From Pseudomonadota bacterium (lineage in GTDB: Bacteria > Pseudomonadota > Gammaproteobacteria > Pseudomonadales > Pseudohongiellaceae): a stretch of 8,072 nt of DNA. Where the stretch lies: contig JADFOC010000030.1 of assembly GCA_022563075.1 (NCBI GenBank), forward strand, positions 3,801-11,872, read 5' to 3'. Positions within the stretch are counted from its first letter, which is position 1; every line of letters starts with the position of its first letter. The notes beneath the pieces are model-generated. The model did no database searches, was not told the origin of the DNA, and saw only the letters and a program-made list of their open reading frames with translations. The translations under genes were made by a program, and so were the position numbers. Below are positions 7,778 through 8,072 of this stretch, piece by piece.

Positions 7778-7840
7778 AAGGCAGGATCTCGATGATTGCT
7801 AATTGTTTGGTTGCAATAAGCTTATCGTCGAGCCTGCCTT
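7778..7840 (-). promoter_or_regulatory. Hairpin abutting the transposase start codon
   Basis: AAGGCAGG (7778-7785) pairs with CCTGCCTT (7833-7840). After a two-base bulge (7786-7787), CTCGA (7788-7792) pairs with TCGAG (7828-7832), then GAT (7794-7796) with ATC (7824-7826) past one mismatch. The loop region holds the 10-bp palindrome ATAAGCTTAT (7816-7825). The foot of the stem is two bases from the ATG (7773-7775), so the leader region where a ribosome site would sit is paired. Such structures limit transposase translation from readthrough mRNA in IS10 and IS50; the same role here is an inference. Confidence 0.55.
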
Positions 7841-7843
7841 TTC

Positions 7844-7871
7844 TTTATATCTTTCAATCGATTGTGCTTAA
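7844..7871 (-). promoter_or_regulatory. Possible transposase promoter reading inward from the IS right end
   Basis: On the minus strand TATAAA (7844-7849) is a good -10 candidate. A weak -35, TTAAGC (7866-7871), lies 16 bases upstream and within the terminal repeat. Promoters overlapping IS ends are common, but the -35 match is poor. Confidence 0.35.
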
Positions 7872-7884
7872 GTAAGTGCCATTC
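7866..7884. repeat. IS right terminal inverted repeat (19 bp)
   Basis: This is the exact complement of 6385-6403. With two further inner bases (7864-7865) it recurs as a direct copy at 7942-7962, 78 bases away. Confidence 0.9.
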
Positions 7885-7895
7885 GGGTCGGTGAC
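7885..7895 (+). repeat. Right copy of the 11-bp target-site duplication
   Basis: GGGTCGGTGAC is flush against the IS right end and identical to 6374-6384. The bases beyond differ on the two sides, so the direct repeat is exactly 11 bp. Confidence 0.8.
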
Positions 7896-7938
7896 AAATA
7901 GTAATACGAATGATTCTTATTTGTCACCGACCCCTTTT
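7885..7938. repeat. REP/MITE-like palindromic element interrupted by the IS
   Basis: GGGTCGGTGACAAATA (7885-7900) and its perfect complement (7918-7933) flank a 17-base loop. Joining the sequence left of the IS (6369-6384) directly to 7896 extends both arms to 21 bp, beginning AAAAGGGG and ending CCCCTTTT at 7938. The original unit was therefore about 59 bp. I see no gene in it. Its form, A-run plus GGGG at one end and CCCC plus T-run at the other, resembles small dispersed palindromes of gammaproteobacterial genomes; copy number elsewhere is unknown from this window. Confidence 0.75.
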
Positions 7939-7941
7939 TTG

Positions 7942-7981
7942 GTGCTTAAGTAAGTGCCATTCGTCACCGACCCCTTTTTTG
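7942..7981. repeat. Solo IS right end plus half-palindrome (degenerate tandem copy)
   Basis: Positions 7942-7962 repeat 7864-7884 exactly (21 bp, the IS right end). Positions 7963-7981, GTCACCGACCCCTTTTTTG, repeat 7923-7941 exactly. This 40-bp unit equals the preceding 78-bp unit (7864-7941) minus 38 bases (7885-7922: left arm, loop and the first five bases of the right arm). No second transposase accompanies it. Confidence 0.85.
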
Positions 7982-8072
7982 ATGTCGAAACCATTGAGAT
8001 CCTCCCTCGAACACTTTCCCCCTATTCAACTATGCTTAAGAAAGACCCCCACCCCCAAACTCTACGCGCGCG
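7982..8072. other. Flank right of the mobile region, no gene seen
   Basis: These 91 bases contain no supported gene. There is a C-rich run near 8046-8057 and a short TGCTTAAG (8033-8040) that echoes the IS end but matches only eight bases before diverging. Confidence 0.4.

Larger units (their letters stand above)
6385..7884 (-). mobile_element. IS4-family insertion sequence, 1500 bp
   Basis: The element is bounded by perfect 19-bp inverted repeats, GAATGGCACTTACTTAAGC at 6385-6403 and its complement at 7866-7884, flanked by the 11-bp direct repeat GGGTCGGTGAC on both sides. It carries one transposase gene on the minus strand, in two overlapping frames. The gene nearly fills the element: its stop codon lies inside the left terminal repeat and its start is about 110 bases from the right end. 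Length, transposase motifs and duplication size all fit the IS4 family; I cannot name the ISfinder element. The empty site is a palindromic repeat, so its boundaries depend on reading the outer 16-base arms as target rather than as part of the IS. Confidence 0.85.

Noticed and set aside
7885..7940. Hairpin followed by T6 as a plain transcription terminator
   Set aside because: It may terminate transcription incidentally, but its symmetry with the sequence left of the IS shows it is half of a dispersed-type palindromic element. No gene ends just before it on the plus strand.
6369..7978. The 35-bp outer inverted repeat as the true IS ends
   Set aside because: The 11-bp direct repeat flush with the inner 19-bp ends and the perfect palindrome restored by excision fit the inner boundary better. 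The outer repeat follows automatically from an IS end next to a palindrome arm. Not fully excluded.
7885..7981. CRISPR array from the repeated units
   Set aside because: There are only two unequal units, made of IS end and palindrome pieces, with no unique spacers of constant length and no cas genes.

Overview
This window looks like a Gram-negative, probably gammaproteobacterial, chromosome segment. It carries a large TonB-dependent outer-membrane receptor with signal peptide, TonB box, plug and C-terminal Phe, two exported beta-propeller-type proteins, and an IS4-family insertion sequence sitting in a palindromic repeat. No species-level marker is present, so the taxonomic call is an inference.

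Layout. Positions 1-1731 (+) hold the 3' part of a gene for an LVIVD-repeat protein with an acidic linker and a helical, FIMAH-like C-terminus; its start lies left of the window. Positions 2007-2897 (+) encode a secreted protein with five PD40/WD40-like propeller repeats. A 390-base non-coding stretch follows, then a 1002-residue TonB-dependent receptor at 3288-6296 (+), closed by a strong UUCG-loop terminator at 6319-6347. The three genes share one strand but are separated by 275 and 390 bases, so they are neighbours rather than a tight operon. All three products are, or are likely to be, exported. A shared role in nutrient capture is possible, but the substrate cannot be read from the sequence.

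From 6369 to 7981 the window is mobile DNA. A 1500-bp IS4-family element (6385-7884) has 19-bp perfect terminal inverted repeats and an 11-bp direct repeat flush against both ends. Removing the element and one copy of that repeat restores a near-perfect palindrome with 21-bp arms, so the element appears to have jumped into one arm of a REP- or MITE-like hairpin. To its right lie the surviving hairpin and an extra solo copy of the IS right end followed by another half-palindrome, which together form a degenerate 78/40-bp tandem repeat.

The transposase is split into two frames at an A8 tract. A -1 shift at A_AAA_AAG joins them into a 460-residue protein with a complete D-D-E triad and Y(2)R(3)E(6)K motif. 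This could be programmed frameshifting or a recent inactivating deletion. A hairpin of about 16 bp abuts the transposase start codon and could hold down its translation.

I see no clear new multi-gene system. The most unusual features are the IS/palindrome architecture and the split transposase.
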